Positions 18,227 through 27,964 are shown, numbered from the stretch's first letter. The stretch: 64,000 nucleotides of DNA from Synergistaceae bacterium UBA1037 (GCA_002316795.1 DCEE01000017.1:1246-65245); one strand, 5' to 3'. Numbers and translations are program-made. Notes: generated from the sequence alone by a model not told the origin.

Positions 18227-20539
18227 TCACCCCCTGGTTATCTCTATTACTCCCGATATGGTATTGAGCCTCGCTATTATTCTGTAAAGATGCTCCAGGT
18301 CCTTTATCTGGACATCGGCAGCTACCCTTGTTCTTGAATTGTTCACAACGTTTGCCCTTATACCCACAAGCACTCCGTCCATCGCCGTTATGGCCTGAAC
18401 TATCTCTCCGAAGAGAGTAGGCTTGTCAATGCCCTCAACCTTTATCCTCGCTGTGTATCGGTGGTCCTTTAGTCTGCCCCACGATACAACTATCAGCTTG
18501 TTGGGGTCGGCCTTGTCTATGTTAGCACAATCTTTGCGATGTACCGTTATACCCCTGCTCTGTGTCACACATCCGATGATCTGGTCGCCCGGAACCGGAC
18601 GGCAGCACTGGGCAAGCGAGACAAGAACGCCCGAGGCACCCTCGACAACTATCTCAGAGTCGGCTTCGCTCCTTTGAGCAGGTGCCTGGGCCGGGATAGG
18701 TTCCGGAGCCTGTTTTGTGTCGGATGATATCCTGCCAAGTATGCTGGCGGCTGTATGGCTTCCTGTCCCCACAGAAACAATGAGTTCTTCAGTGTTGAGA
18801 TAGCCCATCTCTCTGGCTACCTGACTTAGGTGGGGAGAGAGCGATTCAAGCGGATTTTCCGCTCCGGGGTTCCTTCTCAGAGCCTCTTTTTCAAGGAGGT
18901 CCCTGCCCCTCCTTACCTTTTCTTCTCTTTCCTGCCTGTCCTGCTGGCGAAACCAGCTCTTTATCTTGCTCCTGGTCCTTGTCGATTTTGCTATCTTGAG
19001 CCAATCGCGCGATGGTTTGCCCTGAGGCGAAGTCAGTATTCGTACGATGTCGCCGTTTTGCAGCACATGATCCATCGGGGCGATCCTCCCGTTTACCATA
19101 GCCCCAACGCATTTATGCCCTATCTCAGTGTGGATGGCATAAGCAAAATCTATAGGAGTGGATCCGTTTGGTACTGATATCACATTTCCTTTGGGAGTAA
19201 AGACAAATACTTCTGTTGAGAGGACGTCTGTTTTCAGGTTGTCCAGAAACTGGGAGCTTACCCCCTCTTCTTCCTGACCTTCAGGCACTACCTCAAGGGC
19301 TTTTCTTATCCATGTGAGCCCTTCGTCAAGATGGTCCACTCTCCGGCCGCCCTCTTTGTAGTTCCAGTGGGCGGCTATCCCATACTCGGCAAGAGAATGC
19401 ATCTCCCATGTCCTTATTTGCACTTCCAGAGGCTCACCGGCAGGACCGACCACAGTCGTATGAAGGGATTGGTAAAGGTTGCTCTTTGGGTTGGCTATAT
19501 AATCATCAAACTGGCCCGGAATAGGTTTCCATATGGTATGTACTATCCCAAGGACCTGGTAGCAGTCAGCTACGTTTTTTACTATGACCCTTAGAGCCAG
19601 AAGATCGTAAAGCTGGTCAAGCGAAAGGTTTTTTCTCCTCATTTTTTCATATATGCTGTAAAAGTGTTTGGGCCGCCCCTTTATGGAGGCCTCAAGACCA
19701 TCTTCTTCAATTTTCTGGGAGAGGATATCCATAGCTTCTTTAATTATCATTTCACGCTCTGGAAGTTTTTTTCTCACCCTGCGTTTTATGTCATAGTACA
19801 TCTCGGGATCAAGGATACGAAAAGAGAGATCCTCTAGTTCCCTCTTTACCTGGTATATACCAAGACGGTGCGCAAGGGGAGCATATATCTCAAGGGTCTC
19901 CCTGGCGATCGTGATCTGTTTCTCCCTTTTATGGGAGGAGATGGTCCTCATATTATGAAGACGGTCGGCCAGCTTGATAAGGACGACCCTGATGTCCTTC
20001 GCCATGACCACAAACATTTTTCTCAGGTTTTCGGCCTGATAGTCTTCAAATGTCTTAAAAGGAAGTTTGCCAAGTTTGGTTACCCCGTCTACAAGGGTGA
20101 CAACGCCCTGTCCGAATTTATCACGAAGCTCTTCAGTAGTCACCTGTGTATCTTCAAGGACATCGTGCAACAGCGAAGCGATTATCGTCTCACGGTCGAT
20201 CTCCATCCCTGCCAGTATCGCTGCAACAGATACGGTGTGTACGACATAGGGATCACCACTGTACCTCATCTGACCCCCATGTGACTCCGCAGCGAATACA
20301 AAGGCCTCACCTATGGCGATCACATCTTCCCTGGAAAGGTATCTTGAAATTTTAGTCCAGAGGTCCTGCCATGTCAGCCTGAGCGTTGAGACACGCTGAG
20401 ACTCGGGTATGCGTCCCCAGTACCCTTCCATAAGAGATCTGCAGTTTTTTTCGCTCAGTCCGCCCTCTTCTTTTCTGCTTATTCCCGACATATGGGCAGA
20501 ACGCACATTTATTATTCCCGGTTTGTTCTCTTCGCTCAT
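18227..20539 (-). CDS. rel: bifunctional (p)ppGpp synthetase/hydrolase (RelA/SpoT family)
   Basis: 770 residues with the complete Rel layout. An HD hydrolase domain (HGGQMRYSGDPYVVH and LLHDVLEDT, about 85-150) is followed by the synthetase domain (RPKHFYSIYEKM, then a YQSLHTTV substrate motif), a TGS domain (VFVFTPKGNVISVPNGSTPIDFAYAIHT) and a C-terminal ACT domain. Presence of the HD motif argues for both making and degrading the stringent-response alarmone. Start ATG 20539 has a GGTGG sequence 7 nt upstream. It is followed by dtd. Confidence 0.95.
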   Translation of the reverse strand: MSEENKPGIINVRSAHMSGISRKEEGGLSEKNCRSLMEGYWGRIPESQRVSTLRLTWQDLWTKISRYLSREDVIAIGEAFVFAAESHGGQMRYSGDPYVVHTVSVAAILAGMEIDRETIIASLLHDVLEDTQVTTEELRDKFGQGVVTLVDGVTKLGKLPFKTFEDYQAENLRKMFVVMAKDIRVVLIKLADRLHNMRTISSHKREKQITIARETLEIYAPLAHRLGIYQVKRELEDLSFRILDPEMYYDIKRRVRKKLPEREMIIKEAMDILSQKIEEDGLEASIKGRPKHFYSIYEKMRRKNLSLDQLYDLLALRVIVKNVADCYQVLGIVHTIWKPIPGQFDDYIANPKSNLYQSLHTTVVGPAGEPLEVQIRTWEMHSLAEYGIAAHWNYKEGGRRVDHLDEGLTWIRKALEVVPEGQEEEGVSSQFLDNLKTDVLSTEVFVFTPKGNVISVPNGSTPIDFAYAIHTEIGHKCVGAMVNGRIAPMDHVLQNGDIVRILTSPQGKPSRDWLKIAKSTRTRSKIKSWFRQQDRQEREEKVRRGRDLLEKEALRRNPGAENPLESLSPHLSQVAREMGYLNTEELIVSVGTGSHTAASILGRISSDTKQAPEPIPAQAPAQRSEADSEIVVEGASGVLVSLAQCCRPVPGDQIIGCVTQSRGITVHRKDCANIDKADPNKLIVVSWGRLKDHRYTARIKVEGIDKPTLFGEIVQAITAMDGVLVGIRANVVNNSRTRVAADVQIKDLEHLYRIIARLNTISGVIEITRG

Positions 20540-20568
20540 TTAAGTACCACCGTGCCATTCAACAGCAG

Positions 20569-22284
20569 TTATGCTGTAACCATCTTTTCAAGCACAAGCT
20601 GGAGGGATGTCACATTACGCCATGTATCCACACGCGGTCTGTATACCCACCCCATCAGGCCTTCCCTGTCCTTTACGATATCCGCCGCACCAAAGCCGAG
20701 GAGCGTTGACTCGCCCAGATCGATCTTTACATGTTTTCCATTTTTGCCAAGCGGGATGATCTTTACGCTGCCGCTGTACGGGGAATATAGCTTCGGACAT
20801 GGATTATCCATTCCGAAAGGTCCAAGCTTTTCAGCTTCGTACCATGCCTTGAGGTCAAGTTCCGATGGGATCCAGTACAGAAGATCTTCCTTGTCGCTTG
20901 ACACCTTGACCTTCGAGAGCATCCTTTCCATCTCATCCCTGACTTCCTGCCATTTGTCGGTCTTCACGCTGAAGCCTGCGGCGAGACGGTGACCTCCCCA
21001 CGTGTTCAGCATGGGAGCAAGTGTCTTAAGTATACCGACAGCATCACCTCCGGCAGGCATCCTGAGGGTACCCCTCATTATGTCGCCGACAGCAGCCACG
21101 AGAGCGACAGGAGCGTTCCTCTCGCTGCATATCCTGCTCGCCACGCTGCTGAGTACACCTACGGACCAGTCTTTGTCAGTCAGTACATACTGGTAAGGTT
21201 CTGCCTGTTCCCCGTCGACCTGCTCGAGGATCTTTGAGGAGAGTTCTCTTCTTTTTTTGTTAAGTTCTATTATCTTGTCGACCTTATCGGAAAGATCCTC
21301 GGCATTAAACAGTATTTTCACTGCAAGATCTGCAAAGTAGAGCCTGCCCGCCGCGTTAAGGCATGGTATGATCTTCATCGCAAGATCTTCCGGATCAAGT
21401 GCGGAAGGAATAATGCCAAGCTTTTCCATAAGAATTGCAAGGCCTGGTCTCGGAGCTCTCCTGAGTACATCCATGCCTCCCTGGACAAGGACTCTGTTCA
21501 GGGGCGAAGCAAGCGATACACAATCGGCAATTGTTGCCAGCGCGACCAGGTCAAGTAGTTTTCGCAGCCTTTCCCGGGGAAGAAGTTCATTTTGCCATGC
21601 CCAGCACCAAATGACCCCGGCCGCACAAAGCCTTTTGGCCGTGATATCGCCGCCGATCTGGGGATTTACCATTGTGTCCGAAACGGCAAGTTCTCCCTCA
21701 GCCAGATGGTGGTCGAGGATCACTACCGGAATGCCGCTGTCTCTTATCAGTCTGACGGATTCGGCATCCTGGGTCCCGCAGTCAACGACGATCACAAGGT
21801 CACACTTTCTCTTCGCTATTGTTGTTGCTACATCCGAGTGAAGGCCGTACCCCTGATTGAACCGGTGCGGGATGAAATACCTTACGCTTGCCTTCCTGTG
21901 CAGAGCCATTTCAACAGCCAAAGCAGTAGCTGAGATCCCGTCGACATCATAGTCTCCGTATACGACAACGTCAGATCTTTCGTTCAAAGAGCGGAACACA
22001 CCAACAGCGAGCGAATTGGTCTCACCTAGATCCAGTGAGTCCAGCATGCTCTCCATGTCCGGAGATATCCAGCTTTTTATCACAGAATCACTTGTCTCCG
22101 AAGTCACTCCCCTCATCTCCAGCAGTGCAGCCTGGAAAAGAGAGCAGTCAAGGCGCGCAGCTATGTCTGCCGCTGTCCGACCCGGTCTGTAAATGTTCAG
22201 TTCATCTTTCGAACAGAATACTACCAAACTACTCGACCGTTCCGCCCGAAGTGTTTTCCTCGGCATTATGTGTAAGGCCGGCAT
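20569..22284 (-). CDS. recJ: single-stranded-DNA-specific exonuclease RecJ
   Basis: 571 residues. DHH phosphoesterase motifs are VVYGDYDVDGISATAL, VIVVDCGTQ and VILDHHLAEG; a DHHA1 domain with GGHRLAAGFSV follows, then an OB-like end. It degrades single-stranded DNA 5' to 3' in recombination and repair. The longest start (22284) would overlap the LapA-like gene by 56 bp. A TTG beginning VVFCSKDELNIYRPGR just after the lapA stop (near 22226) would give no overlap; the start is therefore uncertain by about 20 residues. Confidence 0.94.
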   Translation of the reverse strand: MPALHIMPRKTLRAERSSSLVVFCSKDELNIYRPGRTAADIAARLDCSLFQAALLEMRGVTSETSDSVIKSWISPDMESMLDSLDLGETNSLAVGVFRSLNERSDVVVYGDYDVDGISATALAVEMALHRKASVRYFIPHRFNQGYGLHSDVATTIAKRKCDLVIVVDCGTQDAESVRLIRDSGIPVVILDHHLAEGELAVSDTMVNPQIGGDITAKRLCAAGVIWCWAWQNELLPRERLRKLLDLVALATIADCVSLASPLNRVLVQGGMDVLRRAPRPGLAILMEKLGIIPSALDPEDLAMKIIPCLNAAGRLYFADLAVKILFNAEDLSDKVDKIIELNKKRRELSSKILEQVDGEQAEPYQYVLTDKDWSVGVLSSVASRICSERNAPVALVAAVGDIMRGTLRMPAGGDAVGILKTLAPMLNTWGGHRLAAGFSVKTDKWQEVRDEMERMLSKVKVSSDKEDLLYWIPSELDLKAWYEAEKLGPFGMDNPCPKLYSPYSGSVKIIPLGKNGKHVKIDLGESTLLGFGAADIVKDREGLMGWVYRPRVDTWRNVTSLQLVLEKMVTA

Positions 22285-22600
22285 CCTCGCTTATGGGCAG
22301 AGGGCTTCTCGCTGCTGCCACAGATTCAAGTATAGTCTTTTTTTCTTTTTCGACGGCTGCTATCCTTTCATCTTTCGCTTTAAGCTCTTTCTTGTATTTG
22401 CCTCTAACCTCAAACATGGAGAATATTGAGAATATCCACATTATCGCAGCGCCGGCACAGAAGATAAGGACCTCCCAGACCCCCTGCGGGAGGACCCATT
22501 CAAAGACAAGAAACCTGACTGTGACGTCACCAATGTTCTGGAAAGCAAAAAGTGCGGACAGGAACATGGTAACCGTTATCGCTAGTATATAGCTCTTCAT
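22229..22600 (-). CDS. LapA-like (DUF1049) inner-membrane protein
   Basis: About 123 residues from an ATG with AGGAGG 6 nt upstream (MKSYILAITVTM). Two membrane helices (about 3-22 and 38-60) flank the FAFQNIGDVTVRFLVFEW turn typical of the LapA/YciS family; a charged cytoplasmic coiled segment (KKELKAKDERIAAVEKEKK) follows. E. coli LapA helps control LPS synthesis with LapB. No lapB is visible here, so only membership of the domain family is claimed. It is co-transcribed with recJ. Confidence 0.8.
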   Translation of the reverse strand: MKSYILAITVTMFLSALFAFQNIGDVTVRFLVFEWVLPQGVWEVLIFCAGAAIMWIFSIFSMFEVRGKYKKELKAKDERIAAVEKEKKTILESVAAARSPLPISEDAGLTHNAEENTSGGTVE

Positions 22601-22680
22601 AAAACCCCTCCTCATAGGCAAGCGATCAGAATGCTTTCTGTTTGATTATCTATGATACAACAAAATGATGATAAAAAGAC

Positions 22681-22709
22681 AAAAAAAAGAGGGGCGTAAG
22701 CCCCCCCCT
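22681..22709 (-). terminator. intrinsic terminator after secF
   Basis: On the minus strand a run of eight G and a matching CCCCTCT arm around GCTTACG form a GC-rich hairpin followed by eight T residues. It ends the yajC-secD-secF transcript, 18 bp after the secF stop. Confidence 0.85.
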
Positions 22710-22726
22710 TAGAACAAAAAATGATA

Positions 22727-23608
22727 TTAAAATTTTGGAGAGCGCAGATACCATTCGGCGACGATAGAGCTCGCAATGTATATCGAACTATAGGTCCCTA
22801 CGACTATCCCGACAAGGAAGGCAAACGCAAAATTGCTGATCACCTCTCCGCCGAATAAATACATTGCCAGTACAGGCAGCAGTGTGGTCAGAGATGTGTT
22901 TATAGTCCTTGCCAGAGTCTGGTTTATTGACAGGTCCACAAGTTCAAGGATCCCTTTAGTCTTTGCCGAAGCCCAGTTCTCCCTTACGCGGTCGAGCACA
23001 ACGATGGAATCGTTGAGAGAATATCCCACCACCGTGAGTATGGCAGCAATGAAGGAGACTGACACTTCCTTGCCGGTGAAGCTGAACATTCCCAGCATTA
23101 TCAGCGTGTCATGCAGAAGTGCAACGACAGCAGCTATCCCGAAGCGAAATTTAAAACGGAAAGCCATGTAAGTAAGAATGCCGGCCAGGGCAAGCGAAAG
23201 TGCAATAATTGCCTGAGCCCTGAGTTCTTTGCCCACAACAGGCCCTACTTTGTCTATCTTGAGGATCTTAAGGTCGCCGAAGTCATTTTTGAGCTTCTCC
23301 AGCACCTCTCTTCTGACCTCTTCATCCTGAGCCTGGAAACGTATCAGGATCTCATTTTTGTTATAAGCCTGGATTATCGCCTGCCCCTGCCCAATCGAGC
23401 TGAGGCTGGAACGTATTTCGGCAACTTCCGCAGGAGAAGAGAATTCGACCTGCAGAACAAGGCCTCCGGTAAAGTCTACACTGAGATTAAGCCCCTTAAA
23501 AGCTACCAGACCAATGGAAACGGCCACAAAAACGAGGCTGATCAGAATGGCGTACATCCTGTATTTCATGAATGGCAAATTAAGTTTCGAAGCATTAAAA
23601 GCAACCAT
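22727..23608 (-). CDS. secF: protein-export membrane protein SecF
   Basis: 293 residues with six predicted membrane helices. It has the SecF N-terminal signature DFTGGLVLQVEF (about 40-51) and the SecD/SecF-specific VVGYSLNDSIVVLDRVREN region. It works with SecD to pull preproteins across the membrane using the ion gradient. The ATG at 23608 has AGGAGG upstream and follows secD by 16 bp. It is the last gene of the set. Confidence 0.96.
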   Translation of the reverse strand: MVAFNASKLNLPFMKYRMYAILISLVFVAVSIGLVAFKGLNLSVDFTGGLVLQVEFSSPAEVAEIRSSLSSIGQGQAIIQAYNKNEILIRFQAQDEEVRREVLEKLKNDFGDLKILKIDKVGPVVGKELRAQAIIALSLALAGILTYMAFRFKFRFGIAAVVALLHDTLIMLGMFSFTGKEVSVSFIAAILTVVGYSLNDSIVVLDRVRENWASAKTKGILELVDLSINQTLARTINTSLTTLLPVLAMYLFGGEVISNFAFAFLVGIVVGTYSSIYIASSIVAEWYLRSPKF

Positions 23609-23624
23609 TAACAGCGCCTCCTTC

Positions 23625-25007
23625 CTATAGCGTTTTCATTTTCCGGTGTGGAAGCATAACACCGAGCAGCGACCGGGTAACTATAACATTGCAGAAAACA
23701 GCTGAAATAACACCGATGCTCAGAGTCACTGCAAATCCCCTGATCGGTCCGCTTCCGAAATAGAAGAGCACGGCAGCTGCGATCAGAGTAGTGATATTAG
23801 AGTCCAGTATTACGACCAGAGCTTTCCTAAAACCTGCGTCAAGAGCTGCCATCTGAGTTTTGCCGGATGCAAGCTCTTCTTTCATGCGTTCATATATGAG
23901 AATGTTGCCGTCGACAGCCATTCCTATAGTCAGGATGATACCGCCGATCCCCGGAAGAGTAAGAGTAGATCTGAGGAAGATGAGGCCTGCCATCACAAGC
24001 AGCATGGCTACACAGAGAGCCAGATCGGCAGCCAGCCCCAGGAAACCATAATAAATGACCATAAACATGACCACCAGGACAGCACCTACAAGTCCGGAGC
24101 GTATACCATCATTTATGGAGTCTGCACCGAGGGTCGGACCGACAGATCTGTTTTCAAGGATCTCCACAGCTACCGGAAGCGCACCTGCCCTCAGCATTAT
24201 GGCAAGCCTGTTTGCTTCGGGAGTCGAGAACTTTCCAGTTATCTGTGCCTCTCCTCCGGAGATACGCTGCTGGACGACAGGAGCGGATATCACGACCCCG
24301 TCGAGCACTATGGCGATCTGCTTGCCTACATTGGCCGCAGTTGCCTCATCAAAAAGTTTGGCGCCTTCTGAGTTGAATTTCAGGGATACGGCTGCTTTGC
24401 CAAACTGGTCAAAAGTCGTGTCAGCCTTAGTAAGGTCCTTGCCGGTGACATAAGCCTTGCCCAAAAGATAAGCTGCGCCGTCTTCACCCTTGCCGACCAC
24501 TATGTCCGGGTTCGCTTTTACAGCTTCCTCCATTTGTTTGACATATCCATCGACCTCGTTCTTTGCCTGCTGCCAGCGATCCTGCGCCGACCGGAACTGT
24601 TCGTCACTGTCATAGTTAGAGCGTACAGGTTCAGCGGGAACTCTCGGAGATTCTCCAAGTACCTGCCTGAACTCCAGTACAGCGGTCCTTCCTATAAGGT
24701 CAAGGGCCGCTTCCGGATCTTCTATGCCTGGCAGGTCTACCGCAATGCGGTCATCTCCCTGTTTCTGGATCACAGGTTCAGCGATCCCATACTGGTCGAT
24801 ACGGCTCCTGAGCACTGCAAGGAGTCGATCGATGCTGTCCGGCGTTACGGGATTTCCAGGTGTACCTTTCGCCTGCAAAACTATGTGAACACCACCCCTG
24901 AGGTCCAGTCCCAAACGGACTTTGCCCTGTATGGGGAAAACTATGTATGCGGCAATGAGTATCACTGTCAGAATAAAACCCAACCGCCATTTGTCTCTTT
25001 TTACCAT
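23625..25007 (-). CDS. secD: protein translocase subunit SecD
   Basis: 460 residues from ATG 25007 (VKRDKWRLGFILTV), which has AAGGAGG upstream; an earlier TTG at 25046 lacks this. It shows the SecD motif GLDLRGGVHIVLQA, a large periplasmic P1 domain (about 35-290), then five more helices with GMAVDGNILIYERMKEEL. It pairs with SecF. SecD and SecF are separate genes here, unlike the fused SecDF of many Bacilli. Confidence 0.96.
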   Translation of the reverse strand: MVKRDKWRLGFILTVILIAAYIVFPIQGKVRLGLDLRGGVHIVLQAKGTPGNPVTPDSIDRLLAVLRSRIDQYGIAEPVIQKQGDDRIAVDLPGIEDPEAALDLIGRTAVLEFRQVLGESPRVPAEPVRSNYDSDEQFRSAQDRWQQAKNEVDGYVKQMEEAVKANPDIVVGKGEDGAAYLLGKAYVTGKDLTKADTTFDQFGKAAVSLKFNSEGAKLFDEATAANVGKQIAIVLDGVVISAPVVQQRISGGEAQITGKFSTPEANRLAIMLRAGALPVAVEILENRSVGPTLGADSINDGIRSGLVGAVLVVMFMVIYYGFLGLAADLALCVAMLLVMAGLIFLRSTLTLPGIGGIILTIGMAVDGNILIYERMKEELASGKTQMAALDAGFRKALVVILDSNITTLIAAAVLFYFGSGPIRGFAVTLSIGVISAVFCNVIVTRSLLGVMLPHRKMKTL

Positions 25008-25095
25008 AGAGAAAGCGCCTCCTTGCAAAGAAAACGGAGTGGACAAGCTGGTCGTCCTCTCCGTATAAACATACTGCTACATTTGAGACTAGATT

Positions 25096-25512
25096 CTAGG
25101 CCTCTTCCTTTTCTGTATCTTTTGATTCTTCAGCTTCCGCCTCGACCACTGCGGTCTCTTTTACCGGCTCTTCAGCTGTTTCAGCCGGGATCTCATCCTT
25201 TTTGACTTTCTTTTTCTTTGGCCTGGCATCTGATGAACCGTCTGTCTTCTTCATTGATACAGAGCTCTTGAGTATCCTTGCCTTTACTCCCTCGTCAAGC
25301 TCAATGATATAGCTGTCATCAAGGATCTCTCTTACTATTCCAAAAAAACCGCCTGCCGTGATAATCGTAGAACCTCTGCTGATGCTTGCGAGCATTTCTT
25401 CATGCGCCTTCTGTTTTTTCTTCTGCGGACGAATAATCATGAAATAAAAAATCGCCGCAAACATTGCGAGAGGAAGCATCATGCCTACAAGTCCGCCCTG
25501 CTGTCCGCCCAA
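25096..25512 (-). CDS. yajC: preprotein translocase subunit YajC
   Basis: 138 residues. A short N-terminus with a single membrane helix (about 10-28) is followed by the YajC signature IRPQKKKQKAHEEML, a small beta domain (GSTIITAGGFFGIVREI), and a longer-than-usual acidic/lysine-rich tail of about 45 residues. The start is a TTG (GGQQGGLVGMM follows) with a strong AAGGAGG ribosome site. It heads the yajC-secD-secF operon and associates with SecDF. Confidence 0.93.
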   Translation of the reverse strand: MGGQQGGLVGMMLPLAMFAAIFYFMIIRPQKKKQKAHEEMLASISRGSTIITAGGFFGIVREILDDSYIIELDEGVKARILKSSVSMKKTDGSSDARPKKKKVKKDEIPAETAEEPVKETAVVEAEAEESKDTEKEEA

Positions 25513-25541
25513 ATCAATTCCTCCTTAACATATATTTTATT

Positions 25542-25568
25542 TTTATATAAATCGAATTTTTGGGTCAA
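25542..25568 (-). promoter_or_regulatory. probable promoter for yajC-secD-secF
   Basis: TTGACC (25563-25568) and TATAAA (25542-25547) with a short 15-bp spacer, in an AT-rich gap between rex and yajC. Several overlapping A/T-rich -10 alternatives exist, so the exact hexamer is uncertain. Confidence 0.4.
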
Positions 25569-25621
25569 AAGTAACGTTGGTTATTTTAACATGACTTAAG
25601 CCCTTTGTGTAATAAAATGCA

Positions 25622-26254
25622 CTAATGCTTTTCTTCTCTTTCTTTAAGGAAGAAGAGGAGTTTCTCAAGCTCCACGAAAATGTCCACCCTGTAAAAGAGG
25701 ATCTTTTCCGGCACGACCACTGTTGCAGGCGTAAAGGCAAGTATCCCTTTAAGGGATGAGGACAGCACGGCCTTATCAACACAATTCTGGGCGGCGGAGG
25801 CCGGGACTGCGAGGATCAGAACTTCAATACCACGCTCTTCCATCACCTTTGCTATCTCATCTACATGCCAGCAGCGGACACCCATTATCTCGTGCCCGAC
25901 CTTTTCTGGGTCTACGTCGAAAAGAGCGTCAACTTCAAACTTGTAGCTTTGGAATGCAGCGTGTCCCATAAGCGCTGTACCAAGGTTTCCTACTCCGGCG
26001 AGAGCTACTTTCCATACCTTTGGAGAGGCGAGTATATTTTCTATATGGAGGCAGAGGCGGTTGACATGATACCCGACACCTCTTTTGCCGATCTCTCCAA
26101 AATATGAGAGGTCCTTGCGCACCTGGCTTGCCTTTATTCCAAGGATCTCACCTATTTGAAGCGATGATACGACCTTCCGTTCCTCTTCCTTCATCTGGAT
26201 CAGCAGCCGATAATACTGGATAAGCCTCTCGACGGTCGGTTCTGCCACCTTCAT
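25622..26254 (-). CDS. rex: redox-sensing transcriptional repressor Rex
   Basis: 210 residues from ATG 26254 (AGGAGG lies 8 nt upstream). An N-terminal winged helix (about 1-80, with SLQIGEILGIKASQVRKDLSYFG) is followed by a Rossmann domain with GVGNLGTAL that binds NADH/NAD+. Rex represses fermentation and anaerobic-respiration genes when NADH is low. A sequence TATAAT lies 40 nt upstream; no good -35 was found. No Rex-type operator (TTGTGAAxxxxTTCACAA) was recognised in this gap. Confidence 0.95.
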   Translation of the reverse strand: MKVAEPTVERLIQYYRLLIQMKEEERKVVSSLQIGEILGIKASQVRKDLSYFGEIGKRGVGYHVNRLCLHIENILASPKVWKVALAGVGNLGTALMGHAAFQSYKFEVDALFDVDPEKVGHEIMGVRCWHVDEIAKVMEERGIEVLILAVPASAAQNCVDKAVLSSSLKGILAFTPATVVVPEKILFYRVDIFVELEKLLFFLKEREEKH

Positions 26255-26348
26255 ACAACGCACCTCCTGGTTTATGCTGGTAAAAAATTATAGAATGATC
26301 AAAACAGAAACTGTCCCTGCCTGTTGCTGCCTTTTCCCTTTGTCCCTG

Positions 26349-27632
26349 TCATTTTCTGCAAATGGGGAAATCTGTCCCGGCAAAATGCGACCGTCCTTCG
26401 AGAGATTCCTCTATTCGTATCAGCCGGTTGTACTTCCTGAGACGTTCTATGCCTCTCGGCGCTCCTGCTTTGATCTGTCCGGCTCCCGTGGCTACAGCAA
26501 GATCCGCTATAAAACTGTCTGCAGTCTCTCCCGACCTGTGGGATACTATGGTCCTGTATCCGCCGCGTCGGCCCATTTCAACAAGCTTGAGGGTCTCAGT
26601 CAATGTACCTATCTGATTGGGCTTTACAAGCACAGCATTTGCCGCGCCCCTGTCTATGCCAAGCTGGAGCCTGTCTGTATGAGTGACGAATATGTCGTCG
26701 CCGATCAGTTGTATCTTGTTCGACAATCTTTTGGTCATGTCTATCCAGCCCTGCCAGTCATCTTCGGCAAGTCCGTCTTCTATCGAGATTATCGGATACT
26801 TCTCACATATCAGCTCGTAAATGTCAATAAGCTCGCTCGCAGTATACTTGTAGTCACTGCCGTGAAACTGATAAGCGCCTTTGTTGTAGAACTGGTTTGC
26901 CGCTATGTCAAGACCTATCGAAATTTCCTTGCCGGGCTGATAACCTGCGCTTCGTATCGCCATGAGCAGAAAGTCCAGAACTTCTTCCTGATCCCTGAAG
27001 TCTGATGCAAAGCCGCCCTCGTCTCCTGTACCGGTAGATTTGCTGTACTTGGCAAGGATGCGGTTCAGTGCATGGTAGGTCTCAGCACCCATCCGCAGAG
27101 CTTCCGTAAAAGATGGGGCGCCATGGGGTATGATCAGAAATTCCTGAATATTGAGGTTGTTGTTGGCGTGGGTCCCTCCGTTGATCACGTTCATCAGAGG
27201 AACAGGCAGGAGGTTGGCGTTGAGTCCGCCGAGATACCTCCAAAGCGGCAGGTTTTTCGAGTAAGCTGCTGTTCTTGCCGTGGCCAGAGAGACTCCCAGT
27301 ATCGCATTGGCTCCCAGTTTCTTTTTGTGCATTGTCCCGTCCAGTTCAATAAGGGCTTTGTCAATATGATCCTGCTTTAGCGGATCCATCCCCTTCAATG
27401 CCGGAGATATTATCTCTTTTATATTCTGTACAGCCTTAAGTACTCCTTTGCCCATATATCTTCCGCTGTCTCCGTCTCTCAGTTCATGTGCCTCATATGT
27501 TCCTGTTGAGGCGCCTGACGGGACGCTCGCTTTTCCTACGATGCCTGAATCAAGGGTCACCTCCACCTCAACTGTGGGAAATCCTCTTGAATCCAGCACT
27601 TCTCTGCCATGCACGTTGGTTATGTATGACAT
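26349..27632 (-). CDS. eno: enolase
   Basis: 427 residues, normal length. Landmarks are VLDSRGFPTVEVEV at the start, GASTGTYEAHELRDGD, the metal ligand region ISIEDGLAEDDWQGW, the catalytic lysine region AVLVKPNQIGTLTET and VSHRSGETADSFIADLAV. It converts 2-phosphoglycerate to phosphoenolpyruvate in glycolysis/gluconeogenesis. It follows rqcP by 26 bp and is probably transcribed from the promoter at 27965-27993. rex lies just beyond its end. Confidence 0.97.
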   Translation of the reverse strand: MSYITNVHGREVLDSRGFPTVEVEVTLDSGIVGKASVPSGASTGTYEAHELRDGDSGRYMGKGVLKAVQNIKEIISPALKGMDPLKQDHIDKALIELDGTMHKKKLGANAILGVSLATARTAAYSKNLPLWRYLGGLNANLLPVPLMNVINGGTHANNNLNIQEFLIIPHGAPSFTEALRMGAETYHALNRILAKYSKSTGTGDEGGFASDFRDQEEVLDFLLMAIRSAGYQPGKEISIGLDIAANQFYNKGAYQFHGSDYKYTASELIDIYELICEKYPIISIEDGLAEDDWQGWIDMTKRLSNKIQLIGDDIFVTHTDRLQLGIDRGAANAVLVKPNQIGTLTETLKLVEMGRRGGYRTIVSHRSGETADSFIADLAVATGAGQIKAGAPRGIERLRKYNRLIRIEESLEGRSHFAGTDFPICRK

Positions 27633-27658
27633 ACAAGCTTACCCCCTTCTTAGGTAAT

Positions 27659-27925
27659 TCACCAGGGACGTTCTTCCCTGTCAACTTTTTTCTCTTCGAG
27701 CATTTCATAAGCCGGGGCGTTCCTCTTGAGCTGCACCTCGTCCGAAATCAGCACCTTTACCTTCACTATCCTGCCGGGGTAGGCAATCTCAATAATGTCG
27801 CCGGACCTGACCTCTGCAGCCGGTTTGCAGGTCCTGCCGTTTATTCTGACAGCACCTATCTCCACCATCTCCTGTGCAAGAGTCCTGCGTTTTATCAGCC
27901 TTGAAAGCTTAAGATACTTATCCAT
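27659..27925 (-). CDS. rqcP: S4-domain RNA-binding protein, RqcP-like
   Basis: 88 residues starting MDKYLKLSRLIKRRTLAQEM, an S4 RNA-binding domain almost filling the protein. The pattern matches RqcP (YabO/HslR-like), which binds obstructed 50S subunits and assists alanine tailing during ribosome quality control. HslR is the alternative name for relatives in proteobacteria. Pairing with enolase is unusual compared with the mazG/divIC setting in Bacillus. Confidence 0.8.
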   Translation of the reverse strand: MDKYLKLSRLIKRRTLAQEMVEIGAVRINGRTCKPAAEVRSGDIIEIAYPGRIVKVKVLISDEVQLKRNAPAYEMLEEKKVDREERPW

Positions 27926-27964
27926 TCTCAAAAGACGATCACCATCCGCGCAACACCAGAAAGA

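Noticed and set aside
26274-27005. 243-codon plus-strand frame over eno
   Set aside because: Antisense shadow of a fully conserved enolase; no ribosome site and no recognisable domain.
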